A DNA stretch of 64,000 nucleotides. Origin: Diphasiastrum complanatum (Eukaryota; Streptophyta; Lycopodiopsida; Lycopodiales; Lycopodiaceae). The stretch lies in assembly GCA_029204225.1 (NCBI GenBank), contig CM055092.1:45082087-45146086 (forward strand), read 5' to 3'. Below are positions 1 to 9,807 of the stretch, in pieces (the stretch's first letter is position 1; each line of letters opens with the position of its first letter). The notes beneath the pieces are model-generated. The model was not told where the DNA came from. It saw only the letters and a list, made by a program, of their open reading frames with translations, and made no database searches. Made by a program: the position numbers and the translations under genes.

Positions 1-214
1 TGTGATCCATGTATTAAAACTCTACTTTTATTCTCAATTTACATCCAAACTATGGATAAACTCAATGGTTACGAAAATATCAGTTATGAATTTAACCAAA
101 TGAATTCTATTAAAGAAATTAATATTCAGTATGAAGCAATTATTATCATGGATTTCCCAAATCCTAGCTGCGAATTCTAGTATTTGTCTTGTTACAGTTG
201 CCACAATAACATAT

Positions 215-620
215 CGCGCAGATTCCGACGTGGACGTCCAACATATTTTTGAAAATTTCATAATTCGTCGCAATGCGACATGTCCGAATATGACTTCCAA
301 GTAAAAAATCTGAAAATCAGAGTCCAGTCATGGGCGTCAACCAATTTTTTAAAAGATCTGTCGAAATCCGACATGTGGATTCTGACATTTAGATGGGGAT
401 ATGGCCTGACATGTTTTTTCAAAAAAAATACATGTAATCCGACGTGGACGTCGAAATCTGACGTCCACATGCCCACGACATTTGGGACCTGTCGTACGAG
501 CCTGAATGGGCACGGACGTCAGAATCCAACATGTTTTAAAGTCGTCGGATTTTTTCTCGAATTCGCGCAATCCAACGTCTTCTCTCTCACTCTGTTTTTT
601 GCAGGTTGGAACGTCTTTGG
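215..620. repeat. left subterminal array of GACGTC/TCCGAC words
   Basis: Short words such as TCCGACGTGGACGTC, CGTCGCAATGCGACAT, ATCCGACATG and GACGTCAGAATCC recur in both orientations within 400 bases. The same vocabulary reappears only at 5700-6190, so the two blocks look like paired ends of one repeat. The array overlaps short open frames on both strands that have no protein-like composition; I treat them as non-coding. Confidence 0.65.
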
Positions 621-810
621 AACGATTGAGGGTGATTGAAGACTTCAAGATCAATGCTTGAGGGCTTGAAGATTAGTGTTTGAGGTTGATGCTTGATTTT
701 TGTTTGTTTTGTTTTTCGTTTGTCTGTTTGAAGTTGGTGTTTGTATGTTTGTTTTGAGAAGAGAGAGAGAGTGTGTGTGTGTATTATATGTGTATGTGTT
801 TTTAAATTTT

Positions 811-1440
811 GCATTGATTTTAATAGTACATTATTAGACTTGTAATTTGTGAGAGAGAAAGAGAGAGAAGATGTGGAGTTTCGATGTATGCTTGAAGATA
901 TTGAAAGATTTTGGAGTTTATGTTTTGTTCTTTTTTTGAAAAATAAAGTTTAGAGAGAGAGAGAGATAATAGATTGTGATAGTGTTTATAATATATTGAT
1001 TTATGATAGTGTTTATAATAGATTTTTAGAATCATTTAAGATAGTGTATGTGTGTGTTTGAGAGGATGTGTATGTGTTTTGAAAATTTTGCATTGATCTA
1101 CAATTTAGGTTAATAGACAAATTGATAAAGATAGTGTTGGGTAGTAATAGATTGTTAAATTTATGATGTGTGTGCGAGAGAGAGAGAAAAAATAAATAAA
1201 GAAAAAAAAGAAGAGAAGATGTGTGTGTGTGTGTGTTTAGCATTTTGCATTGATTTAGAATTTTAGATTATAGATAAATACATAGTCTATGGTAGTAATA
1301 GATTGTTAGATTTATATTTATTTAGGACTAAGAATGATAGATGAACGAGAGGGAGAGAAAGAGAAAAAGAGAGTATGTGTGAGTGTGTGTGTGAGTATGT
1401 GTGTTTTTGTGAACATGTTTAGCAATTTACATTGATTTAA
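811..1440 (+). repeat. composite repeat: GCATTGATTT core between GT and GA tracts
   Basis: A core close to GCATTGATTT starts at 811, 1090, 1247 and 1429 and again at 3443, 3706 and 3934. Each copy is preceded by a GTGTGT-rich or GTATGTGTTT stretch and followed by a short AT-rich piece and a GAGAGA run. The spacing between copies is irregular (150-300 bases). This is a degenerate tandem array with microsatellites as part of the unit, not random isolated microsatellites. Confidence 0.6.
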
Positions 1441-1447
1441 GATTTAA

Positions 1448-1452
<5 letters not shown>

Positions 1453-1528
<76 letters not shown>
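1453..1528 (+). repeat. (GA)n microsatellite
   Basis: About 37 uninterrupted GA units, followed by GGGGAGGAAGAAGAG. Its flanks (GTTTAGCAATTTACATTGAT before it, GTGTGTATGTGTTGTGTCTT after it) match those of the GA tract at 3468, so the two are copies of one larger unit. Confidence 0.95.
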
Positions 1529-1530
<2 letters not shown>

Positions 1531-1789
1531 AGGAAGAAGAGGGAAGAAGTGTGTATGTGTTGTGTCTTACATTTTGAATTTAAGATTTTATATATATATA
1601 TATATACACAAGTTGTGAGTGCCCGTCAATGACGGACAATGCGGTTGATGATTTGGAAGATGGTTGAATGAGGGAGAAGGTTGGATCATCTTCTTCTAGT
1701 TGTAAGTGCCCATCGTTGACAGAGGCCGACCTAGGTGGCGGCCGATGATTTAGAAGATACATATGTATGTATATATTTGGATGTGAAAT

Positions 1790-2900
1790 TTCTCAAAAAT
1801 CCTTGAAGGCTTTGCAAAAATTTCACGAAAATCCGGATGCCTTCGCGAGATCTACGAAGGCTTCGGGAAAATCCATAAGATCGGATCCCAAAACTTCCGT
1901 GAAGGCTTCGTGAAATTGTCCCTCAAAAAAATGCGACATTGGCCCTCGAATTTCGTGAAGGATTCAGGGATTTTTCGCAAAATTTTCGCAAAGCCTGTAG
2001 GGAAATTTGGCGAAGCCATCGCGAAAATATCTCAGAAAATTTTCTTGACGGCTTCGCTAAAAATTCTCTCTCGAAAATTTCATGAAAAAAATCTCTCTCA
2101 AAAATTTCGCGAAAAAAAATCTCACTCTCTCTCTCTCTCTCTCTCTCTCGAAAATTTCGCGAAAAATCTGTCTCCCAAAAATTTCGCAAAAAATTCTCTC
2201 TCTAAAATTTTATGAAAAAATCTTTCTCTCTCTCGCTCGAAAATTTTGGAAAAAATTCTGTTTTTTTCTCAAAAAATTTCGCAAAAAAATCTCTCTCAAA
2301 AATTTCGCAGAAGAATCTCTCGAAAATTTCGCGAAATTTTTTTGTCTGTCTCAAAAATTTTGCGAAAAAATCTCTTTCTCTCTCTCGAAAATTTTGCAAA
2401 AAAATCTCTCTCAAAAATTTTGCGAAAAATTCTCTCTCTCGAAATTTCGCAAAAATTCTCCTTCGGAAAAATTTCTTGAAAAAATCTCTTTTTTTCTCTC
2501 TCTCTTTCTCAAAAATTTCACAAAAAAATTCTCTCAAAAATTTTGCGAAAAATTCTCTCAAAAATTTCTCGAAATTTTTTTTTACTTTCGTGAAAAATTC
2601 TCTCCCTCTCTTTCAAGTCAAAAAAAATTCTCTCTTCTGGAAAAAACTTCTCTCTTTCTACGAAAAATTCTCTTTCACGAAAAATTCTCTCGAAATTGAG
2701 TCGAGAGAGAGAGAGAGAATTTTTCACGAATTTTTTTCGAAGGACTTGAAAGATTGGAAAAATTTTCGACTCAAAAAATTCTCTCTTTTTTTGCGATGAG
2801 AATTTTTAAAAATGACTTGGAGTCAAAAAATTCCGAAGGACTCAAACAATTCGAGACTCGGAGTTTTCAAGAATTGAGAAAATTTGAGACGTTTTTAAAA
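1790..2900 (+). repeat. degenerate minisatellite of AAAATTTCGCGAAAAA and TCTCTC
   Basis: More than thirty imperfect units of about 20-40 bases alternate a near-palindromic AAAATTTCGC(G/A)AAAA block with a TCTCTCTC block. The first part (1790-2060) uses the related palindromic word GAAGGCTTCG. Open frames exist through it on both strands but encode only Lys/Phe/Ser or Arg/Glu/Phe strings. I regard these as repeat artefacts, not genes. The array is far richer in CG dinucleotides than the surrounding AT-rich DNA. Confidence 0.85.
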
Positions 2901-2979
2901 ATTCGCATCTTAGACAGAGAGAGAGTTAGAGAGAGGTAGAGATATGCGAGATGTGTGTCGTGTATCTCTGCTAGTTTAA

Positions 2980-3440
2980 ACATCGACAGAAAGTGCGTTT
3001 TTGCTTGTTATGATACATTCAAGTGCGTTCCAAGATGATTACCATATGTCTCGTAGTAGAATCTGGCTTAAGTGCGACATTTGGATGAGGGCTGGGAAGG
3101 CATGGATATAACATGGAGATGTTCAGAGCCCCATCATTGTCCTGCCAATCTTCATCATTGCAAACAATTTTGACTGAGATTAGGTAAAATTGCATTCACT
3201 AAGGAGCTCAAATTTTTGCATACCCCATATGCAGGTAGATAAGAAGGAGAAGTCATTGAAGGGTAACGATTACTTGGATTGCTTGTCTAGCCACTGGATG
3301 CACATTTTGTCCATAGACACGTCATATTTTGCTACTAGAAATAACTGTGCGATGAAGAAGTTCTGAAGGCAGCAAAAGCCCAATTAGCCAAATGTCTATC
3401 TTGTTGGGATTCAAAGCTGAAGTCGTTCATGTTTAGCATT
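2980..3440. other. unassigned single-copy-looking segment inside the repeat-rich block
   Basis: Ordinary-composition DNA between the minisatellite and the next microsatellites. A splice-acceptor-like ATGCAG at about 3230 is followed by a 43-codon open frame (VDKKEKSLKGN...) that ends in TGA near 3365. I cannot assign it. It may be an exon remnant carried by the surrounding element. Confidence 0.25.
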
Positions 3441-3461
3441 TTACATTGATTTAAGATTTGA

Positions 3462-3467
<6 letters not shown>

Positions 3468-3548
<81 letters not shown>

Positions 3549-3557
3549 GAGAGAGAG
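3468..3557 (+). repeat. (GA)n microsatellite
   Basis: About 42 GA units with one GATAGA interruption, inside a second copy of the composite unit found at 1425-1600. Confidence 0.95.
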
Positions 3558-3593
3558 GTGTGTATGTGTTGTGTCTTGCATTTTGAATTTAAG

Positions 3594-3595
<2 letters not shown>

Positions 3596-3674
<79 letters not shown>

Positions 3675-3695
3675 TGTGTGTGTGTGTGTGTGTGT
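3596..3695 (+). repeat. compound (TA)n(GA)n(GT)n microsatellite
   Basis: A run of about 28 TA units passes directly into about 10 GA units and then about 11 GT units. The TA run can fold on itself and is prone to length errors in sequencing and assembly. Confidence 0.95.
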
Positions 3696-3777
3696 TTTGT
3701 ATTATGCATTAGTTTAGGGTATTTAAGAGTGATAAATAAATAAATGGTGTTTGATAAAACATTTATATTAGATTTAT

Positions 3778-3782
<5 letters not shown>

Positions 3783-3868
<86 letters not shown>

Positions 3869-4021
3869 TTTGATTAAGATTTAGGGTAGTAAATGAATAG
3901 ACTGTGTGTGTGTGTGTTTGTAATTAACAGTTTGCATGGATTTAAAATTTAAGATGAGAGAGAGAGGGGGGGTGGGAGGGAAGAAGTGTGTATGTGTTGT
4001 GTTTTGCATTTTGAATTTATA

Positions 4022-4048
<27 letters not shown>
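3783..4048 (+). repeat. (GA)n microsatellites, two tracts
   Basis: The first tract, 3783-3866, holds about 41 GA units. The second, 4022-4048, holds about 13. A GT tract and another GCATGGATTT core (3934) lie between them, continuing the composite array. Confidence 0.9.
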
Positions 4049-4053
<5 letters not shown>

Positions 4054-4866
4054 AGGGTAGTTGTTGAATAGATAATGTTCAATGATAATTAATGTATGTT
4101 AGATTTGTAAGTTAAGAGAGAGAAATAAATGAGCAAGCAAAAAATGAGAGAATTTGAGGTAGATTAGAAGAATCTGCTTATAATAATGGTTCAATTGTGT
4201 AATATAGTGTTATTTTATAATTGATTGTGCATGTGACAAAAATATTCAAAAAAGAAAGAGCAAGCGTCTAAAGTGCGAGCAATTGCACGTTTGCACTTAA
4301 GCTTCGAGTGAGTTTACTGGTTAGTTTCTGTTGTTTCAATTTTTTTTGTTATTAGAATACGTTATCTAACATAGTAAGAAATTAAATGTAATTCAACATT
4401 TTCATTTTGTTCAAAGAAATATCGTATTTTACCGCATACACTAGCAATTAGTTAATATGCATAGGTGAAATGTAGATAGTTAAAATTCCCAATCCTAGGA
4501 AGGTGTGTAGCCCTTACTTTTCTCCAGTTAACGGTGAGGTTCTAATCTTTCCAACTTGCATGGAAAAACGTACACGTCGCAGGGAGGGAATATGTGGTGA
4601 CATTCTGAAGTTAGACATAAACGCAAGGTTCGGGTATTTTAATTATCACATTCAACTCTATCTATAAAAGTATAAATAAAAAGTATTGCGATGAATATTA
4701 AAAAAAAATGAGTGCAAGTGAATTTAAGTATTAATTTAAGCAAGCATGGTAAGTGAACCTACACTACTCTTATAGTTTATCTTTGATTTCAAATACTTTT
4801 ATTTTTTAATATGCATTATGACTAGCTGCTCCAACGTAGCCCTAAATTAATTCTAACTTAAATTGA

Positions 4867-5131
4867 ATGAATAGATATTTGGCGGACCATGGACGTCTGC
4901 CAACTAAGGAGAAATACGAATTTGTCTTCAAGGAATCGTACGAGGCATTAGTCGACAAACTAATGAGCGAGGGTCATCCTCCAAATGTAAGTACTAGTTT
5001 TCGTATTCATACTAATGTGGTTTGTATTCCGACGTCAATTTTATTTGATTTAATACGATCGAGTATTAAATATTTATGTAGTTTGTTTATTTGTGTTCAT
5101 CCAGACTGGATGTCACGACGACGACGAGTAG
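4867..5131 (+). CDS. small two-exon open frame, possible transposon-derived exon
   Basis: Seen: ATG at 4867 opens 40 codons of ordinary composition (start MNRYLADHGRLPTKEKYEFV) that reach a good donor, AAT|GTAAGT, at 4987. An acceptor, TTCATCCAG, ends at 5104. Splicing the 118-base intron keeps frame and reaches TAG after TGCHDDDE. Known: proteins of the plant Ptta/En/Spm transposase family have a G-R-x-P-T motif followed by an acidic helix region. The resemblance here is weak, but it would agree with the CACTA-like ends around it. Inference: a terminal exon remnant of a transposon gene. The start is uncertain because upstream exons may exist. It could also be a chance open frame. Confidence 0.25.
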
Positions 5132-5689
5132 ATTAGATTTATAAGTTTTAATTGATGCGGTTTTTAGTTTATGCTAGATCTAGAAAGACTCATGCGAAAC
5201 TAAAACACCAATTTTGTAATACATTGGTTGATATTGTGAATATATTACTATTGCAAATGATCGTGCTATATTGCCATTGCTTTTATATGTGCAATGTTCT
5301 TTTTTCAAAAATTGCAATGTCGAATTTCAAGATGTGGATTGATGTAATAACCAACTAAGAATTCAAAACCATTTGCAATGTTGGATTTCAAAACAAGAAT
5401 CAATATCATATATTGAAATCTAAATGAAAGTTATGATGTGCATAAAGCAATGCAATAAAGTATTGTCATTCATAATGCACATGAAGAATGCAATAAAATG
5501 TAGAATGAAAGTAATTTAAGAATGAAAAGTACCTCATGCTTAGCTTGTTGTTTGATCCAAATGTTGAATGCAACTCAAAAATGTTGTTTCAAAAACAATT
5601 CATGAACATCGGTTCTCCAAGAACCTAACTCAAAGAACAGCCCTATAAAAATGCCCGCGCTATTTTTTACGCATTTTTTATTTTTTTTA

Positions 5690-6195
5690 CCTAATTTGGG
5701 ACATTGGAATCCGACATCCAAATGATGTCGGACACACATCGGACCTTTTTTTTTATCATTTTGTTAACGTACGTCACATTCCGACGCGTGTTTGGGACGT
5801 CGGAATCCGACATTCAAGTAGACGTCAGATGGACGTTGAATGGGCATTGGACATCCGTCGGACAATTTTGGAGACCATTCTAGATTTACAGACGTCGAAA
5901 TCCGAAAAAAAAATTTATCGTCGCATTCCGACATCCATGTCGGATTACAAGCGACGTCTTTGGACGTTAGATTACGACGTACAGGTCGGACGTCACAATG
6001 CGACATCCACATCAGATTCATTTTCATCCACATAAAATTGTCGCTCCGGATTTTGACAACTTATGTATGTCGGATTGCGACGTGTTTTAAGAACGTCGAA
6101 CTCCGATGACCTTATAGCGACGTGTTTTTCCGACGTCCACGAAGAATAAAAAGAATTTAAACTCGTGATTCACGTCGCAAATCGCGACGAGTGTT
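5690..6195. repeat. right subterminal array of GACGTC/TCCGAC words
   Basis: The same degenerate words as at 215-620 (GGAATCCGACAT, GACGTCAGATGGACG, CGTCGCATTCCGACATCC, CGTCACAATGCGACATCC), ending in CACGTCGCAAATCGCGACG. About 20 matches to the core words fall in 500 bases, in both orientations. Confidence 0.65.
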
Positions 6196-6739
6196 GTTGT
6201 GTGTGAAAAAGACATGAGCTGATACTGTGCTGCAAAAATCTACCTACAACAATCACCATTGTGGAAGGTAATAGATTCAAATACAGTTCAGTAAAATCTG
6301 TGTATAAACTCTTTCATTCAATAAATGAAAGCCCAAGTTGGGCATCAATACATATTTTTTGGGCTCTCAAATTCAATAAAATGGAGCTGCATTTGATATA
6401 TACTTGTATATGTTCCTATCAATTCTATACATTTTAAATCTATATTTGTTCTATGCTATCAATATTTTTCTAATCTTTATTTAGTATAATAACATCATTA
6501 GTAGTGCCATCATCATCAAGGGGTGGCTGAAGCCTTGCCCTCGCCAGTATGCTCAGGATAGTTTCATGTTTGAATCTGTACCAGTATCTAATGGATCTTA
6601 GCAACATGCAAGTGGAAGTACTGATAGAACACCCACTTTAGAAGCTTGTTCTACACTAGCAAGAGAATATGAATTGATCTCCACCAAAGTGTCGACAAAA
6701 AGCTTCATAGCTCCAATCATTTTGATCTTCGTAAGCCTT

Positions 6740-6930
6740 GCTTTGATACCAATGTAGGGAGAAGCACCTCCAAGATCCTGCTTACAAGACACCCACAAAG
6801 GAATTACTATGGAGCTAAACCACCCAACCATGCAGATGCTACTGATCAATCTCCAATAGCATCTCCCCCGTGCTAGGGAATAGAATGCAGGTGTAGAGAG
6901 AGTAACCTCGCAATGAAAGATACAATGATT
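6740..6930 (-). mobile_element. Gypsy-type LTR 3' end with primer-binding site, fragment
   Basis: Read on the minus strand, a segment ending CTTCTCCCTACA at 6753 is followed directly by TGGTATCAAAGC (6740-6751), a near match to the tRNA-iMet primer-binding site. The LTR part (GTCTTGTAAGCAGGATCTTG, GGTTGGGTGGTTTAGCTCC) matches the end of the LTR at 33640-33814 over about 170 bases, so both belong to one family. The internal region beyond the primer site (6598-6739) has no recognisable gag. The minus-strand open frame through this stretch is therefore not annotated as a gene. Confidence 0.6.
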
Positions 6931-7286
6931 GTATATTAAATTTGAGCCATCATCTTCTTTCGCTAATACTATCCATAGATCAAGATCATTGATATGGATC
7001 TCTCTAGAAGTGTGCATGTTTATAAAATGATTTATGCGCATATGCAAGTGGTGGGTAGCTTCTAGAGGCCTTATCCGAATGGGAAAGAAGTGCCAAATTT
7101 TGAGTGTCAACAAGGGCCTCCAAGTGCTAAAGTTGGCACACTTAAAACATATTTTTAAAGGGAACCATGTTTTTAAATATTTTAAGCACTTATGATCACT
7201 CAAAGACTTAAGCAATATTTTTAGCATTGATAACTAACTAGGAGGACAAGCATCACTCAAATACATGAAGTAGTTGCAATGAGCCT

Positions 7287-7482
7287 AACTCTCACTCTCA
7301 TTTTCCTAACGTTAACCAACTCTATCAATGTCGAAAAGCAACCAGGGCCAACTTGATCTAGAACTTGGACCAAAGAAAGTTTTGGCTCCCGAATCTCCAA
7401 CTCAGCTAACCCTTATGGATTGATAAGAAGATATGAGGTGGATGAGCATCAAATGCAACCACAATTGTTTTGTTTTGTTTTG
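7287..7482 (+). repeat. decayed copy of the 8089-8216 segment
   Basis: AACTCTATCAATGTCGAAAA and GAAGATATGAGGTGGATGAG line up with AACTCCATCAACGTCGAGAA and GAAGATATGAGGCGGACGAG in the 8089-8216 copy, in the same order and orientation. Many of the differences are C-to-T or G-to-A changes at CG sites, with an insertion of about 50 bases in the middle. Confidence 0.6.
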
Positions 7483-7606
7483 TTTAAGATTTATGACCAG
7501 TTTAGGCATTGATAACTAAGATGATAAGCATCAGTCTTAGAGTCTAAGACAAGGGTGGCATAGGATTGCTACGTCCCCTATCCTCCAACCATGATACTAA
7601 AAATAA

Positions 7607-7917
7607 GGGTGGCTTCAGACCGTCAAGTCCTTTGCCTAGCCTTTCGACTTGTAACCCAATTTTTGAACTGAGTTGGCAGGTAATGGACCACCCCAAGTGC
7701 GAAATGAAGAGCCGCAATCTGATTGGCTAGTTTGAATTTCTATCATCCCATTGGTCCATTTTTGTCAAGTTGTCTCTAGCAACTCAACATGTCATGCAAT
7801 GTCCCTAAGCTCTCAAAATGTGCTTGCTAGTAACCCTACATGGCAAGGGTCCCATGCCAAGACAACTCCATTAAAAATTTTAAATTTAAGACTAGGCAAT
7901 GTAGTCTAAAACCACCC
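7607..7917. mobile_element. Tourist-like (PIF/Harbinger) MITE
   Basis: Terminal inverted repeats GGGTGGCTTCAGAC (7607-7620) and, on the minus strand, GGGTGGTTTTAGAC (7904-7917) match at 12 of 14 positions. They are flanked by the trinucleotide TAA on both sides (7604-7606 and 7918-7920). A TAA/TTA duplication with GGG-starting ends and a length of 311 bases without coding capacity is the standard form of Tourist-like MITEs mobilised by PIF/Harbinger transposase. The inverted similarity extends further in with gaps (TTGCCTAG on both sides). Confidence 0.7.
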
Positions 7918-8088
7918 TAATATGCTATAGTCGTGTTGTATCTAATAGCAGCCTCGGACCCAGCTACTTATAAGTACTATTACATGCCATGCCAAGCAAT
8001 TGTATGCAATTGTATGCCAAAGAGACCCAAGGTAATATACAAAAGGTCTATGTCCTCAAACTCCCGGCCTTGGAGAAGTTGTATCGCA

Positions 8089-8216
8089 CTCCCACTCTCT
8101 CGTTTCTCTAACCCCAACTCCATCAACGTCGAGAAGCATCCTGCGGCCAGCCAGCTCGATCGACAGGAAGATATGAGGCGGACGAGCAGCAAATACGAGC
8201 ACACTCGTTTTTTGTT
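8089..8216 (+). repeat. better-preserved copy of the 7287-7482 segment
   Basis: Contains CG-rich sequence (CCAGCTCGATCGACAGGAAG) matching the decayed upstream copy. It lies about 730 bases before the start codon of the cysteine-rich peptide gene, so it may be part of that gene's upstream region. The open frame across it has no recognisable product. Confidence 0.55.
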
Positions 8217-8944
8217 TAGTTTCATTTCATTCGTGGCAGAAATATAGAAATTTATTATGGGCTAAATTTGCCAGCCGTTTATGCGACATCTGATGACCTG
8301 GTCCTTGTTTTATGGTTGTAAACTTGTTCTTCTCAATTTATGATTATATGCAGTGTTCACAGAACAAGCGACACCAGCTCAGTTCACACGTTATTTCTCT
8401 AACCTGTTAAAAAATTATCTGTATATGTACTCTTTGCAGTGATTCTATTGACTATAATGAGAGATAAGACTCATATCCAGCTCGACTAATCAATTTATGT
8501 CCATTATCATGCAAATACTTATTGCACTTTTTTAAGGAAGGAAAGTTCAGAGAAAGAGAAAAAGGTTGCAGCTTCTTAGTTGTACTGCACCTGCATCTGG
8601 CAAGGAGCGTCGAAGTTACATGTGTCTCTGATCTGAGGGACAATAGATTTAGGGCGTTTCTAGACCCACAAGGCAGATAAGGGATTTAAATGTCAGTTCG
8701 TGTGGCGAATAACAGAACAATCTCAACATTTGCTTTCCCTGACTAGTGAGCAGTGAGCACTCATCCAACCTTTGTGATCTTCAGACTTGCTTTTCGTGAA
8801 CTATCTCGTATTATAGTACATAGACCAGTACCTGGTTCTGCACTTCTTGTGTGGCCAACTACTACCTTGTCTGACAATCCTTGCTCCTCATTAGTCAATC
8901 ACAACCGCAGGTTCATTTATTCCTATAACTGATCAGTCACGACG

Positions 8945-9807
8945 ATGGCGCAGATGAGATCTTTCTTACAACCAAAACTCCTGCATAGTGTATCCGCTTT
9001 GGTACTGCTACTTCTCCTTTCGGGTAAGTACTTTCTGACCGTATGGGACAGATCATTTGGAGCCCTGCACACTAGCATAATAACTTCGGTCAAGCTCTAT
9101 CATGGAATAAGCTTGCATTTTGCAAGCGATTCGCGTTACTGATATTGACTCAAGTAGTTGAGAGTTGTCAATTCTGGATCCTCAACAAAAAGATTTCTTT
9201 CATGCAGGAGACTTTTCTTTAACAGCAACATCTTCGACAGCTGACTCTATTGGAACTAAGTTACAGGTATGCTATAAGCCTTTTTCAGCTTCCATTACAT
9301 TCGTATTTCACAGCTTAGATGCTGTCTTCAAGTTCTAATCTGAACAGCCCTTGCCAACATGCAGATGGAAAAAACTGCTGTACAGTATCAGAAACCAAGA
9401 CGATTTTTGCAGCCATGGAGTAAGTGCCCAGCTGCCCTATGTCAGTAGAAAGTCTATATTGTTATATCAGCCGATACTTAAGCGAAAATAGTATTTTTTC
9501 TCATGATCGAAGTTCACAAAAAGGAAAGAACTTTCCTTAGCAAAATCTCCTGGATCGCATTCACATATTGCAAGTAGGATAAAGTCGATCCAACTCAGAG
9601 AAGAATACTAAGCTCTGGGATATCATGGTTTTGGAATGTGCAGTGTGTCGAATAGGGCCAGGACCGGCATGCTTGGAGGGAATGCATGTGTCGTGTGAGG
9701 TAGGAGGAAACAAAGGATGTGCCTGTTCAATGATACGATTATGTCATCCGGAAGTTTCTGGATGTTCTATGCACCATGGAGAAAACATCATTCCATGTGG
9801 TTTTTGA
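8945..9807 (+). CDS. small secreted cysteine-rich peptide precursor, four exons
   Basis: Exons: 8945-9023, 9208-9266, 9365-9419 and 9644-9807. All three introns (184, 98 and 224 bases) start GTAAGT or GTATGC and end in TGCAG, and joining them keeps one frame of 118 codons to TGA. Residues 1-27 form a typical signal peptide (MAQMRSFLQPKLL, then SALVLLLLLSG). Residues 28-64 are Ser/Thr-rich and then basic, with KPRRFLQPW just before the core, a possible processing region. The last exon carries eight cysteines in the order C-x7-C-x7-C-x7-C-x-C-x5-C-x6-C-x10-C and ends IIPCGF. Eight cysteines suggest up to four disulfides and an apoplastic signalling or defence role, which is inference. The spacing does not fit RALF, GASA/snakin, non-specific LTP, plant defensin or EPF/EPFL as I know them; the PEV-x2-C...I-x-P tail only faintly recalls EPFL ends. 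No close paralog is seen in the window. Confidence 0.7.

Larger units (their letters stand above)
202..6201. mobile_element. possible CACTA-like (En/Spm) DNA transposon, degenerate
   Basis: Seen: the segment is bounded by two similar 31-base ends in inverted orientation, 202-232 on the plus strand and 6171-6201 read on the minus strand. Both start CACAA.AACA and end in CGACGTG, with about 21 of 31 positions equal. Inside each end lies a dense, degenerate array of TCCGACAT, GACGTC and GGAATCCGAC words. The flanking triplets are TGC and TGT, which is only an approximate 3-base duplication. Known: plant CACTA elements start with CAC, make 3-base target duplications and carry subterminal repeats bound by their transposase. 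Inference: this is an old or non-autonomous CACTA-type element filled with microsatellite and minisatellite DNA. No transposase catalytic domain is visible. The ends could be misplaced by several bases, or the two arrays could belong to separate insertions. Confidence 0.4.

Noticed and set aside
1910-2799. Overlapping open frames on both strands rich in Lys/Phe/Ser or Arg/Glu/Phe
   Set aside because: Products of the AAAATTTCGCGAAAA/TCTCTC minisatellite, open in several frames at once.
3335-3709. Minus-strand frame of Leu-Ser and Tyr-Ile strings
   Set aside because: Translation of GA and TA microsatellites; the same applies to 28749-29117.
6598-7227. 209-codon minus-strand open frame
   Set aside because: It spans an LTR end and primer-binding site of a Gypsy fragment and has no domain or protein-like motif.
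9001-9142. Continuation of the peptide gene's first exon past 9023 as an unspliced 65-codon product
   Set aside because: The sequence after GTAAGT loses protein-like character, whereas splicing joins four exons in one frame to a conserved-looking cysteine core.
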